Position numbers and translations under genes: made by a program. This document shows, in pieces, positions 23,619 to 36,400 of a stretch of DNA of 64,000 nt. Location: contig NC_082637.1 in the NCBI RefSeq assembly GCF_030936135.1, forward strand, positions 4,092,001 to 4,156,000, written 5' to 3'. The stretch's first letter is position 1; every line of letters begins with the position of its first letter. The notes beneath the pieces were generated by a model. The model searched no databases. It worked only from the letters and a program-made list of their open reading frames with translations, and was not told where the DNA came from. Origin of the DNA: Gavia stellata. Lineage: Eukaryota; Chordata; Aves; Gaviiformes; Gaviidae.

Positions 23619-26600
23619 TTATTTGTGCATGGCGTACAACTTCAGTGTATGCTAAGGCTTTCATCTTTTGTAGCTCTTTCTTGCCCTGTTCCTTGCTGTG
23701 ACATATATCAACAACTGATTAAGTTCTGAATCTGGATTTTGCAGCCTATGTGCTCTGCTTTCCTTATCTCTGGTGCTTAAAACTATATAATCTGTAATAT
23801 GTTTGCCTGCAGTTGTGTCAAACTTGCATGAAGAAGCTAACTCAGCCAAGCTGCAGTTTCAGATTTTGTTTGGTCACATCTATCAGGAGATAAACCTCTC
23901 TATTTCCATTTTCACTAGCAATACTACTCTAAAGCATTTAAGATCTCATTATTGTCTGACCTTTCTTCACCTGTAAATGCTAAGGTCTGAAAAATCAGAA
24001 GCTGTCCTATCCTGTGGCTGTAAGCTGGGAGTCTTTTCCTACTGCCATGTTTCATAAATATTGACAAATTACTTTCATAGAGCGATCTGCACAGTGCAGT
24101 AAATGTAGTTACTCAGACTGGTCGTTTTAAGACAGCTGTCTCAAGGAATCAATGTTGCACATCTCAACTTTAAGAGCGGGGACTGCATTTTGGAAAGCAG
24201 TGACTTTAAAAAGGATTTACAGGTCACTGTTGAAAACACTGTGAGCATATATTCCCAGTTTTACATGGTAGAGGAAATGGGGCCCTTGAATCCATAAGCA
24301 GAAGGCAACTGAATAAAGGCAGAAAAGTGTTACGACACTGTAAATGTATTAAAGGACTGTTCATGGTTTCAGCATCCGTACTTCAAAAAGGAAGTTGCAG
24401 AGGTAAAGAGGATTTGGGATAAGCGCCAAAGTTCGGAAACCCTCCTTGCAGTGAAAGACCAAAGAAACCCAGTTTAGTTCGTTTATTTAAGAAAAACACG
24501 GAGGTGTAACTCGCTCCCAGTTGCCAAATACTTACATACAATAAAGATTTCTATGTAAAGACATCAGTCTAGCAAAACAAAACCAACAAAAAGGTATAAT
24601 GAGATCTAATGGTGTGAAGTTGAAGCTAAACAGATCCCCTACAGATAAAAGAGAAAGGCTCTCATTTTCACCACACCAACTTACCAGGCAGTTGGTGGAT
24701 CCCTCCCACCACAAGTTTATAATAGGAGTCGAGCTGCCTTTTCCATGGTATGCAATAGCTCAGAGCTGCTAAGGTTACGGGCTCGAAAAAGGATTCTGTG
24801 GGGGAAATTATTTGGCCTTTGAAATGAATAACATAGAGTAGATGGTTGTAATGGTCCATCTTAGTCATAAATTTGAAGAGTCTAGTAAAATGTTGATTTT
24901 TAACCTCTCGGTGCCTTAAATCCTGCAGACAGAACATGGCATCGGGACAATATCCCCCCACATATAGGTGAGAAGCTGGTCTGTATTGCCAGAAAGGCAC
25001 TTCCAAAGTACAACAGGGCACAACTTACTTTTGCAGAGAGTAGATTTTGCTGTGCCAAGAGAGGACATGTGCCCAGCCCCAGCTTCTTGTACCATTTTGA
25101 TCCGGAGCTGGGGGAGGACAAAAACAGCTGACTCTTAAACCAAATGGCGGAGGCAGGGCTGACTCCTTGAGTTCTCCTTCTTCTGTCCCCCCAGTCGAAG
25201 AAATCAGCCTGCCTCCCTGGTGATGCAGAGTGCCAGGGATGGAGGCTCTAACACAGCCTTCCCTGCGGATTACACAGAAAAAGCTATCAGTTGGCTTCAA
25301 GCGTTGTTAGAAGGATAGAGATTTTTTTGCATCGGTTATTCATCATGATAAATGCCAAGAGCTGAAATAAACAACATGACAGTTTTGTAATGATAAAGTC
25401 CCAGTATATTTTAAGGCCTAATTTTTTATTATGGCAATGTTTTTATTTGGTGATAGCTTCACCTGCATAACAGTAATATATGTTTTATATCTCTAAATAA
25501 AACTGAGCAAGACAGGATTTTTCAGGTTCTTTGAATTCTTGGTTGATCTATTCTGTCCATCAGAATAACAATAACTTTTAAAATGATATTGTCATAAATC
25601 ACTCGTTTCTGAAAGTACAAAGAGAATGTTCAAAATCTGTGACTGAAGCTTTGCAAGACCAATAATAACGTAAAGACGACTTTTACCTCAAAGGATTCTA
25701 AACACTTCATCAACTAATATAGACAATATATAGAGATCACTTCCAACTCGGCTACCAGTCTTGCACAGATGGTGTAGAAAACTGGGGTAAATCTCATTGA
25801 GACTAATCTATACAAACATATGCTTAATTAGCATAGTGCATCTTACACAGTGTAAAACAGAAACAGACTGTATTGCAATAACTGATCACAGCATAAATTG
25901 GTTTATTTTGATCCTTCCTAGGGAGTCACCAACAATTTTTTTTTTTTATTTTGCAGATTTCACTGTAATGAATTAACTTCTGCTTGCTGGAAGAAGCAAA
26001 CAGAAAAAGGAAATAAGGATGACAGAAAAATTAATCATACCAAGGTTTGCATTTATGCTGAATTTTGTTCCTATGACTGATCCCAGTGCCTTCAGCTGAC
26101 TTATTCACTGCATAGATCTAAACATGTACACAAATCCTTGCTGGACCAGGGCCTACCATTAATTCAGAAACAAAGCTATTGTCCCCCAGGCCTACTCACA
26201 AATTACACTTGTTTATTTAAGTCAATAAAGATAAACTTGTGTAAATCTCTTTGTAAACAAGGCTATTTCACTTTAACGATGTCTTACTTGGGGTTAGCAT
26301 AAATGTGTTTCTAATCAACTTCAACTAATCCAAAATAAAGGATGTAGGCAGATGAATGGTGCAGTATTTGGAATAATAAGAAAGGACAGAGGGATAACTC
26401 AAGAAAAACCAGAAATGCTGACAACATGAAACGTTTCTAATCTATAAAAATCAGGAAAACGGAGGAAAGAAAAGCCAGTTTCAGTGACTATTGATGACTG
26501 AGAGTGGACACCCCCTAGCTAGCAGTGAGTGGAGGTGGGGGTATGTCCAAATGGGTCCTCAGGGAGCTCACATGGGGAGCCCCTGCCCCTCTTTATCTCG

Positions 26601-29600
26601 GGAGGGAGCAGCAAAGTGCTGCTGGACCTGAGGGAGGTCCTGCAAAACCATCTCGGAGGCTCCGCAGGCTGCTTAACTGCAACCTCCGCTGCCAGCCAAG
26701 CATAATTAAAAAGTGTTTTGAGTTCAGGCAGTGTAAGACATTACCATTCCTTGGCGGTGGATGACCACACCTAAAGTTAGGTGTAAGACTAAGACTTTGC
26801 AGCCAGGAGACTAGTACGAAATCGAGTTCACTGAGCTTATGTATAATATCTGTGATTGCATCTGAGCTACCAAGCTCCCTATATGGATCCAGGCCTTCGG
26901 GATTTTCCTGTAGCAAGATCTTACTGCCCGATTGCATGAAAGCTCCCGATCCACTTCAGTGCAAAGTCAAGCAAGTTAACGCAGCGAAAGAATTCAAAAT
27001 TCGAGTGTGTGTCTGACTATGGCAAGTTGTCTCTCTCAACTCACTCTGCTTTTGGTTACCCAGCGCAACCGGGTTTATGTGCAAATAGGCACTAGGAACT
27101 AGGATAAGTTAAGGTGGTTAAATCATTTACTCATCAGAATTATACACTGTAAATGAGGAATGCGAGCAGATATATAGATCTTCTCATTGTGTTATGAATT
27201 TCTTACAGGAGATGTCACTTCTAAGGATTACTGTCTAACTCCATTCCATCTGATAAACATAATGTACTTTATAACATAAACACCAACCAGTTTGTGCTAC
27301 AATGGGTCAGAAAGGCATACCTTTGCTTTTAGCACATTATTTTGAATACTAGTAATTTCTTAAGTCCACTTTGACAAGGGTATAAGACAGACACAGCAGG
27401 CTTACATCAAGGGCTGCCAAATTTTTTTGCACTGTGGGACTGTTTCCTTTTTTTTTTTCCTTTGCTTTGCTTTGAAATCTGCTAACAGCGCAGTCTGAAA
27501 CGACAGTGATTTGTGTAATATTGGAAACATACTTCTGCATTTCAGAAGGGGTAGTGAACAGATTTGAGTTTCAACATTTCAGAGGAATTTCATTACTGAA
27601 AAGATAAATAGAAGAGCAGAAATATGAAATGCCTTTTTATGTATTTTGCTGTTATTCCGAGCCTTAAGTCACAGCTTTTTTTTAAAGTTTGAGGAGTACT
27701 TGGCCCTTTGCACATATTTAATCTACTATATGCCGGTATGACTGAGTAGAAGTTCCTATTCATTTTGGAGATTTTTACGCCTCATGCAATAGCTTCCTTC
27801 TCATTTATGATGTTAAAGCTCTTCTGTGACATTAAAGTCACTTTAATGTAATGTCTGTTTGGACAGTACAGCTCCAGCAGTTAGTCGTCTTGAAAATCAA
27901 GCAATATGCTCCTCATTATGTGATGGGAAAAGCACAGTGTGGTGTCCTCTTTAACCCCCTTCATGCTGCCACAAGAAGTGATATAGTGTGAAGCTGCTTA
28001 CAAACTTCATGTGATACAAGGAGAAGTGGTTTAAGCCCGTACTTAACCCTCTGTGGCTGAGGGAGACATGATCTCAATCCTAGAGGAGTTGTTTCATGAT
28101 GTTACCTACACTGGGGGAAGTTTTTGCAAGTGTTGCACTGTTCGCCCCTGCGGCAGGCAGTCCTGCAGTGACACGGAAAGGCTGCTTTCATGCCATTTGG
28201 CCATGAAGTAATGTGGCATGAAAGGGAATCTGTCCCTCTCACAGTTTCCAGACCCAGCTCCTCTGTGCGCCATTCTCTCTGTCATAATCTCTTGCAGATT
28301 GGTGGAAGATGAAAGCTACCTTCACGTTAAGTTTAGAGAGAAAATAACATGCTCAAATGGCATTTACAGTAAGCAGGGAAGCAGCACTGCAGTCACTGAT
28401 GTAAGAGACAAAGCACTTATTGAAATATACGCTAGTGCTTCAATAGAATGAGCTAAGAAATCTGGGAGCATTTAGCAGTGGTTCTCCATGGATTTATGGT
28501 CATTTTTGTAGTACATTACTTCCTGTCTTCAACATGCTGGCTGATCTTTCTGTATCGCAACTCTGTTCAAAGGTCTTCCTTTTTTTTTTTTTTTCTTTTT
28601 TTCTTCCCAGTTTAGCAGATCATTCTGACATATCGGTAATAATGACCTCAAGATGAAACCTCTCTGCTCTGCCTCCAAGCCCTGCCTTCCTGGCACAGCA
28701 CTTCACACTTGTCTCCACCTTCGCGTAGTGATATCTGATAGTGTCAGGTCATTTAGAAATTCCTAGGTGTCTTTAAAGTTATCTGATATTGGTGTCGTAT
28801 TTCTTTTACCTCTTAGGGGATTTGGTCACAGCCTTTGGGAAATCAACATGTATTCTCTGTAGCATAGCGCAGCCAGCTACCGTTTCATCATGTCTTCTTT
28901 CGTTCTTAGATTATTTCCCTTGTTCTTGCTAGCAGACAGGTGACTGTGAAATACCACTGTGCTGTTTCTGTCTCTCTGTACAAGAACGCTGTTTGTGAGG
29001 ATGTTGATCCCCCTGCCACATGTTAACGTACCTTGCGAGAGGTGCTGACGCTTTTCAGCTGCAGGTTCAAATCCAAAGGGGACTGTCAACCATCTGCACC
29101 TAACCGCTAATGTCCAAAATGTGCTGAGCTACACAGTTTAGTTAATAGTATCCAGCTTTGGTATCAGGGATTGAGTTTTGCTCTTTCTTTGTTTTCACCG
29201 GATCAGGTACTATTCCTGCAGCTGCAGGTGTGTGGCTGGGAGCCCTTTCTAGAGCGGTGTTTAAGTTGCAGATGCACATCTTGCCTGGCTTCTCCACGGC
29301 AACCATGCTTCTCAGGTAACTTCTGGCCTCGGTGATTTGCAGCCCCGATGTCGCCTTCTTCCATTTGCTTTATTTCTCCTGCCGCTTGCCGTTTCCTTTC
29401 CTAAAGAAAGCAGGTTTACGCAAATGTTGGGGTTTTTTGTCAGACTCCCCCAGTATAAGCTTGTCAACCTTCTGACCTATTTCAACCAAACCTAACGGAG
29501 TCGCAGAGCTTTTAGAAATACAAGGCCTGTCAGGTTTCATGACAAACCTCAGCTCCATTAGAAAAGAAAAACCTTGCTAGTGCTCTGCCCGGGAGAAAGG

Positions 29601-31219
29601 CAGAGAAAGCTCAGCCCTTATCAGCACTGTTTGGCTTCCTTGACAGTAGAGAAACGGTGGGCAGCTGGCCAGGCAGCGCACGCGTAGCCCTGAACCAGCC
29701 ATAGCATGTGCTGCTCCGTGCCCAGATGACAAGCCACTAAAAGTAGGTTGGGGACATAGAAGGGAGCTTTGGATGTATCAGAAATCAGCCTCGGGGACAG
29801 AAGAGGAGAGGGGGCTGTGGATGTATTGCAGCAGAGAGGTGAAGGGAATGCCTGACACAAATCCATAAAAAAATTATCTTAATTAACTTTCTGTTCAGAG
29901 AACAAATTCTCTCCGAATGCAGTGAAACCTCCAGAAAGCAAGTGCTGTGCTGGCTGAATAGCCTGTATCTGTTTCCAGGTACAACATGCCTGGAACACCT
30001 CCTTATCTTTCAAAAACATGATGGTAATCTGTTAGCAGCTCCGCATTGTCTGCAGCGGCTATCTTCTCCGTTTTACTTTTGTGTTTAGTTCATGATGGGC
30101 TTGAATCTCAAACTGATGGAATTGGGGGAAAAGTACAACAAAAAAACCGTGAAGCATGTCTGCTTCAAGCTGGGAAAATCCAAGGACAGACAAGGCAAGC
30201 GGGAGATTTCTGTGTGTCCATATCTATCATTCTGTCAAAAGGGCTAAATGCTGGGAGAGGTGCCTCACCTGGCTCCTGAGAATACCGAGCCTGTTGAGAT
30301 GGGATATGTGCCCAAGACGCTGAATCATAACACCTACGTCACCGAGTGCAGAAACCGTTTCAGTCTGGAAGAGGAGTGTGTCTCTGAAAAGCAAGCTATT
30401 AGGTGGGCGAGATCGGACCTCAGGTATATGAGAAGTGTCCTGCAGTTGTGATATATGGGGGGGGAATAAGGAAAAGTATCAAAAAGCAGAAGTGGAAAAA
30501 CAGAGCATCTCCAACAGACTTACAGCAAAGCAGGAACAGACCTTTTCACCCAAAGAAACCCCGTTAAACTCCCATCTTGTGGCTTCCCAGTCATGCTTCG
30601 GGGAGCCTGCCGGGCATCACCGCAAGGACCCCTGCAGACAAGGCAGCGATGGGTCGCCGGCCGCGCAGTTGCAAGCAACGGGCTCTAATTTATTTGTGGT
30701 GAGCCTGGGTATTTACTTAGGTGCAGGAATTTGGTTATATTGCATCATTACCACACCACAGGTGGTTAAAGCTGTGAAGAGTCTACTGAAGGCAATCGCT
30801 AAAAAAAAAAACAAACCCCAAACAACACGAGGGGAAAACCGCTCTTGTAAGAGCCATTGAATAGGAGGGAGGTGATGCCGGCAGCCCGGTGCAGGCGGGG
30901 GGAGGCCAGGCAGGCTTCAGGGCAGCCTTATCTCAGCGTCCCACCTCGGGGACCCTCAGGATGGCTGCCTGTCCCAGCCCGAAGCTGTCGGTGACCACAG
31001 GAGACGAAGCCTCGGGCAGTTTTAAATCTGTTTCGGGATGAGATCAGGGAAACGGGGCCTGGCGAGGGGCCGGGGGCGCAGGGCCGTGCTGCCCTCAGGC
31101 CTCCTCTGTGGGGACAGAGGGGAGACGCGACCCCTGAGGAGCCGCCATGGCTCCCACCGCGCACAGGCCCGCTGAGGGAAGAGGTTTTGCCCTCCCTTGT
31201 CCAAGGAGCATTTAAACTT
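23619..31219. other. Intergenic sequence upstream of the SMAD2 promoter
   Basis: About 7.6 kb without a recognisable gene. Parts at about 25.3-26.4 kb are AT-rich and unique-looking. A perfect 10-bp inverted repeat with a one-base spacer lies at 27829-27849, and a long T-rich run lies near 28579-28606. GC content rises from about 30.6 kb toward the CpG island. The 141-codon frame at 30435-30860 shows no domain. Confidence 0.45.
27829..27849. repeat. Perfect inverted repeat, 10-bp arms
   Basis: ACATTAAAGT and its reverse complement ACTTTAATGT, separated by a single C. Short AT-rich palindromes of this type can be protein-binding sites or chance. Confidence 0.7.
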
Positions 31220-31635
31220 CGATTTCATTGTGGCTTTATTAGCCGCTCGAGGGCAGGCGGCCCGGGGCTGTCCCGGTGCCGTCCCGCCGCGGGACCTGAG
31301 GTAATTTCTTGCGGGAAGGTGCGCACTACTTTTTCTCAGCTCCCACCCTTGCCCGGCGCGGAAGATTACGGGGGCCGGCAGCGGTGAGCGCTCACACCGC
31401 CAGTGCGGCTGCGCGCCTGCGGGTCACTCAAACCGCATCCCGCTTCTCCTTTCCCGATCAACCGCCCCTAGCGGGCGCGTGGAGCGAAGAGTGACAGCCG
31501 GCGCGGCCAGTGAGCGGTGCCGCCCCGCCCCCGGCGCGCGGGGCACGCAACACCGCCCACCCGGCTCCGTCTCCCTTCGCCTCGCGTCTTTTTTTTTATT
31601 TCTCTCTCCTTATTTTTTTTTCCGCCGCGGCCACT

Positions 31636-31787
31636 CGATTGGCGGCTCAATCCGCCAATCGGCGGCTCGAGCCGGGCCTCCGCGCCCCTTGCCCAATCCT
31701 CGCCCGCTGTTTCTCAAGTGACGGGCTGCGTAGCCAATGCGCTGCCTCCCCGCCCACTGCCGGGGGCGGGGCACGGCGGGAGCCAAT
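31636..31787 (+). promoter_or_regulatory. SMAD2: Array of five CCAAT boxes with a GC box (core promoter)
   Basis: CCAAT pentamers lie at 31655-31659, 31693-31697, 31734-31738 and 31783-31787, with an inverted one (ATTGG) at 31638-31642. A GC box (GGGGGCGGGGC) is at 31762-31772. The spacing of the four forward boxes is 38, 41 and 49 bases. The first two boxes sit in a perfect 10-bp inverted repeat (31636-31645 and 31652-31661). CCAAT boxes are bound by NF-Y, usually within about 100 bases of a transcription start, which would place a start near 31830-31880. Confidence 0.7.
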
Positions 31788-31829
31788 GGGCGCGGGGAGG
31801 GCGGGCGCGTAGGGGAAGGCAGCGCTGAG

Positions 31830-31864
31830 GGAGGAGGGCGGCCGCGCAGCTCGCCGAGGAAGAG
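31830..31864 (+). other. SMAD2: Candidate SMAD2 untranslated exon 1 (boundaries uncertain)
   Basis: Sequence just downstream of the CCAAT array ends in GAGGAAGAG before a GTTGGT that could serve as a weak splice donor at 31865. Better-matching donors exist further down the island (GTGAGG at 32191-32196 and 32312-32317), so the exon may be longer. Both ends are inferred. Confidence 0.3.
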
Positions 31865-32396
31865 GTTGGTCCCGGGGCGGTTTCGGCGGGCGGCCCGGCC
31901 GCGCCGCGGGAGGGGGGCGCCGGGCGGCCGCTCCTCGGGAAAGGGTGCTCCGCCGGCTGCGTACGGGCTGGGGGGAGACGGAACGGGCCTGGTCCCGGCG
32001 GGGGACGGGGGCGCCTCCCCACGCCCTCCTCCCCCTTTGTTGTGGTGGGACGCGGCCGGCGCTGAGGGCGGCGGGCGGCCGCGGTGGGCCCCGGCGGCGG
32101 CTCGGGGCTTGGGGAGCTGCCGCTCTCGGCGGGAGGAAACGGCCGCGTGGGGCGGGGGGGCGGCTGCTGCCGGCCGCTCGCTGGGTCTGCGTGAGGGGAA
32201 GCGGGGGGATGTCGCTGTCACCCCCCGCCGCCCACACGCCGGAATAGCCCCCGACGCGGGGCGGTGGAGGGTGGGAAGGGCCGGCTTGTGCCTCCCTGCC
32301 TGTGTATGGGGGTGAGGGGAGGGGGGGGGGAAAAAAAAAAGTTCTGTTTCTCCTTCCTCTCCCCCTCCCTCCCTGCCCGGTCTTTTTTTCTTGCAG

Positions 32397-32630
32397 CGAT
32401 CAGGTGTGCAAAACTTCGTGCCGGGGTGGTGGAGAAAGTTAGGAGCAAGTTGCAAAGAAGTGTTTAGGATGGCAGGCTTCGCTTCAGCCCGTGCCCTTTT
32501 GTCTGTTCCTCTCCTAGTCCAGAGCCATGGATGTGAAATACACGCTGCCTACATGCGACATGTACATGCGAATTGAGATTAGTGGTTTTCTCCATGGCAC
32601 TGGTTTTAATGCTGTAGCTATCTATGCATT
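32397..32630 (+). other. SMAD2: Candidate second untranslated SMAD2 exon
   Basis: An almost unbroken pyrimidine tract of about 45 bases (32347-32393) ends in CAG at 32394-32396, one of the best splice-acceptor signals in the window. A usable donor (GTAAGA) is at 32631-32636, and other donors are possible. If the whole stretch is exonic it would put an upstream ATG at 32469 with a 35-codon frame closing at 32576, ahead of the SMAD2 start. SMAD2 genes are known to have alternative untranslated 5' exons, but I cannot match this sequence to a known one. Confidence 0.35.
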
Positions 32631-35600
32631 GTAAGATGTAAACAAACATAATCTGATAAGTGTTTCATCTACCTAGATAAGCACATGGGAGAAGTTGTGT
32701 TGTGATAAATGCAAGCAGCTGGTGTTACTGCAGAGTTGTAGAGTTCCTATTTGTAGTTTTTTTGTGGGGAGTGGAGGGGAAGAGAAGAAGTGTGACACAG
32801 TACGGTCTTTTAGTCTTCACTCTGGGGAAATAAAAGAAGGAAAAAAAAGTGGGTGGGTGAAGAGCCCTTGTGATAGTCTTGGAGAGCTGTTGAATTGAAC
32901 AGCTGGGATTGAGGCTGCAGCCTAGTCTCATGTCTTTTTGGTTGTTCATCACAGTTTTTGGCTAAAAAAAACCCCAAACGTGTGTTGTGCTCTTTTCAAA
33001 TACTTTACAAACAAGTGGAGAGCATTAAGAAAAAGTTTTGCTTACTGGGTTTACCAAACAAGTATTTCTGAAAAAGCGGCTAGCGAGTGCTGCAACCTGT
33101 GTATACTGTGTGTAGAGCTCATGTTATCGCAGGTCATGGTTATAAACGAGACAGATTCCATCTGTAGCAAGAAGTTTATAATGACAGCTTATTAGGAGAC
33201 CGCACATAACAGCAGGTTTGTCTGTTGTTAAGTGTTCCTCTCTTAGCCTGGAGAGCTGTACTTTCAGACTGATTCATGACATTATTTCTGTGGGGGCTGG
33301 ACTCTCTAGTGAGAGACTGATTATTAGTCTTTGCTCTGTTCTCCAGACTGAAAAAAAACCCACCCCTCTTGTTAAGGCGAAAGGCTTCTCTTAGCAGAAC
33401 AAGGTTGCTGTTGAGGCTTTCCTATGCTTTATCACAGTGTTGGAGCTTGCGTTGGTGCGTGAGTAGATTATTTGTGTGTTTGTTCTGAGGCATAGCTTTA
33501 AAACTTTAACACTTACAACCTCTAGTGAATTAGAGGGGAATGAGAATGTAAGTAAAGGGGAGGTTTTTGAAGTCCCTTCACCCCATTTGCTTTGTACTAT
33601 CGTGATCAAAGATAGCATTGGTTAAAATGCCTTTAAAAAGAGGAAGGGGAGGATCTCATTTAAGGTGGTTTCAGCTTAACTCAAAGATGAATCTAAGCCT
33701 GTATTTAACAATATATTGGGATGTTTAATAGAGTAATGTGGTAGTTAGTTGTTCTGCAGTTGTGTGGGTCAGATGGGCTACACTGACAGTCACTGAAATG
33801 AACAAAAGTGTTTGAAGATCCAGTTTTCTTTGTGGAAGAAGCTGGGCATGTGTAATGTAATCTTGGGGAATAATTTGTCAACTTTCCTGAGGTTCTGTTT
33901 GATGATAAAAAGAACAACGCAGCTGAAAAAAAGAGGTTAAAAAAATTGGTCTCTTAACTGATCTCTTCTTTTCCTCCAGCCAGAAGCTAGATTCATGTAC
34001 AAAATCAAATAAGTTTGAATTACACAGTAAATCTCCAAATGAAAGGCCCTCCTGGGTCCTCCTCCATCTTCCTGTTCTTCTTGATCTTTCAGAAGTGTTG
34101 AGCACCGGTTGATATAATTGAGTTTATTGGAGCTCAAAAAAAATCTCTGCTACTGAGAGCAACTTTAAAAAACAAAACTTGTTTCCATGTCTCTAATCCC
34201 TTTCCCACAGAAGTACTGGGAGAACAGGCTTTGTAGTAGGTTCTGGATAACAATGAATCTGAGCTCTGCTTGAGACTGAAGAGAATTCCTAAGTTTTGTT
34301 TATATAAAGGACAGTACGCAAAGTTTTAATTATTATAAAAAGTGTTCTAGAGTTTTCAAATGTATTCAACGCTGCCTTAATGATTGTGCATGTAAATGCC
34401 CTGTAATTGAAAGCATCCATTTATGGGCCTGACTTGCTAAGTGAGCTGTAAATTCTGCTTTTCAGATTGGATTTAATGACTTTTATCATAAAGCCACAAA
34501 CTGGTTGTGAACTGTGCCGAGAGGCAAACAATACCTAAGCTTACTTTGCCAAAATATTTGTAATTGTTGATTTGTTAAACTGAATTGCTGCAGGTCATGC
34601 GATGGGATTAGTTTTTTGTAATAGAATGGAGAGTACAGGCAGCCCCTGTGTTCAATACTCTCTGGGCTAGAAGAAATTGGCTACTGCAGAAAACCTTCCT
34701 AAACATTGCTCCTCACTTCCAGTAGAGAAACTGTGTTACAAAGAGTAACGCTTCGTTCCAGATGACATTTTATTATCATTACGTGTGTTTGACAGCCATA
34801 GTGTAAAGTAAGACCAAGACGACGACTGCGAGAGAGCAGTTCCTGGGTCTCCTATCAGTTTAGTCTGGGGCTCAAGCTTGATTTAATTACACTGGAGCAA
34901 TACGAGCTTAACATAAGACACTCTTCAGTGCAGAGTGAACTCTGCTTATCAAGGGAGTGGGGGGGCTGGCCTGTTTCAAGAACATTTACCTTAGGCCTGA
35001 TTTGAAAGTGAAATTGCGTTTACTAATTGTTAAATGCAATTATTTATGGTTCAACAAAGTGGAGAAACTGCTAAGCTCTACAGATGAATACTGAAGCAGG
35101 TACCTAAGTACCTGATAATCAGTTCTGTGAGTATTCCTGTCAAATTTAGCCTACAAGTATTTATTTTCTAAAATAATGAAACTGACACTTGCCTGTTACA
35201 CACAGAAAATTTTAGTCAAAACAAATGAGGTGAGAAGGACTTAAACTGCTGTGGTTTGGAGTGCTTATTCAGTGCTTTTGTGGGGCTGTTAAGGTCTTCT
35301 AGTTTTAAGGAGCAATACTGTGAGGTTGTTGGTGATACTTAGTATGTGGAAGAAGTTTGCTGCTTTGCAGAGACAGGTGGATTGGCTGCCTGCAGTTGTG
35401 GTAATTTTCCTCTTTTGTAATTCTAGGAGAGTTGCTAAAATACATCGGTCCTATTAGTTTAATCAAAGGTCAGTAAAATTAACATCTCTTCTTCTTTCTC
35501 ATGTCTCCAGTTGCATGCAATTTTAGTGTACTATGAATGCATGTGTTAATACAGTGTACTTATTTTCTAATAGCAATATAGCTTTTCATTATTATATTTG

Positions 35601-35919
35601 TCTGTAATTTGCAGTAGTCCTTAGTAACTGAAGAAAACCCCAGCTTCTGAAGCTTTCGTAACATGGTGATCATGCTTGTTTTAGTTCTGTGTATGAGAAA
35701 CATGAGTTTTCTCATTTGATTCATAATCAAACTTCATGAAATGAGTGAGAGGAGAAAAGTCTACTTTCAAAGTAGGTGGATAATTCTGTTTCCAATGAGC
35801 TGTTTAAAGATACTGCAGTTATGCAGAGTTTCAAGATGTGTTGCAGTACCAAAGCATAATAAACTTAAAAATCAATGTGTCAAGTGATTCTGTATATAGG
35901 CATGTTACAAAATCCTCAT

Positions 35920-36400
35920 TCTAAAGCTGACCCAGAGGAAGAATCTTCTTTGCTCCTGTCCCCCCCAGATCACAAGCAGCCTGCCTTGAACTTTGTCGGC
36001 TCTTGTCAAAGCTGAACCGGGACCTTGGCTTTGCTTCTGGGAGCTTTGGCCTGTGAGCTGACCAGATGGAGCTTCAGGCCAGATGGAGCCCCTTGGGAGG
36101 GAGCTCTTTAGAGCTGCTCCCCACTGCTGGCCTAACAAAGAGCTGAACTGGGGGATGGATCTGAGGGCATTGCTCAGTAGGGCTGGAATCCCCTTCCCCC
36201 AGCTCTCCATCCCTACCTTCCCCAAGGCAAAAAACCCCCAAACACCCAAAAACCAGTAAGGGACTACTTGAAGCTGTCCTACTCTGACCTGAATATGAGG
36301 AGAGAAGGATGGGCACCATCTCACTTTGTTGTGGGGCTGTTCTTCAGAAAAGTATGTATGTGGCAGTTGGTTTGAGCTTCTCCCGTATGACAAAACTAGG
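35920..36400. other. GC-richer block inside the AT-rich SMAD2 intron
   Basis: A stretch visibly richer in G and C than its surroundings and able to hold a 162-codon open frame on the minus strand (35905-36393). I recognise no domain or transposon family. It may be a degraded insertion or simply a local composition change. Confidence 0.3.

Larger units (their letters stand above)
31220..32330. promoter_or_regulatory. SMAD2: CpG island at the SMAD2 5' end
   Basis: A very GC-rich, CpG-dense block of about 1.1 kb, sharply set off from AT-rich sequence on its right. It lies about 11 kb upstream of the first SMAD2 coding exon on the same strand, where an untranslated first exon is expected for SMAD genes. 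It carries five CCAAT pentamers and a GC box and no TATA box near the likely start, which fits a broadly expressed housekeeping-type promoter. The long open frames on both strands here (for example 31610-32455 on the minus strand) are an effect of low stop-codon frequency. Assignment to SMAD2 rests on position and strand. Confidence 0.85.

Noticed and set aside
30435..30860. 141-codon plus-strand frame with a hydrophobic segment
   Set aside because: Low-complexity lysine-rich end and no family resemblance. It is more likely chance in sequence just upstream of the CpG island.
31610..32455. 281-codon minus-strand frame and several plus-strand frames of 100-200 codons
   Set aside because: They fall in the CpG island, are extremely proline/arginine/glycine/alanine-rich and occur in all frames at once, as expected from few stop codons in GC-rich sequence.
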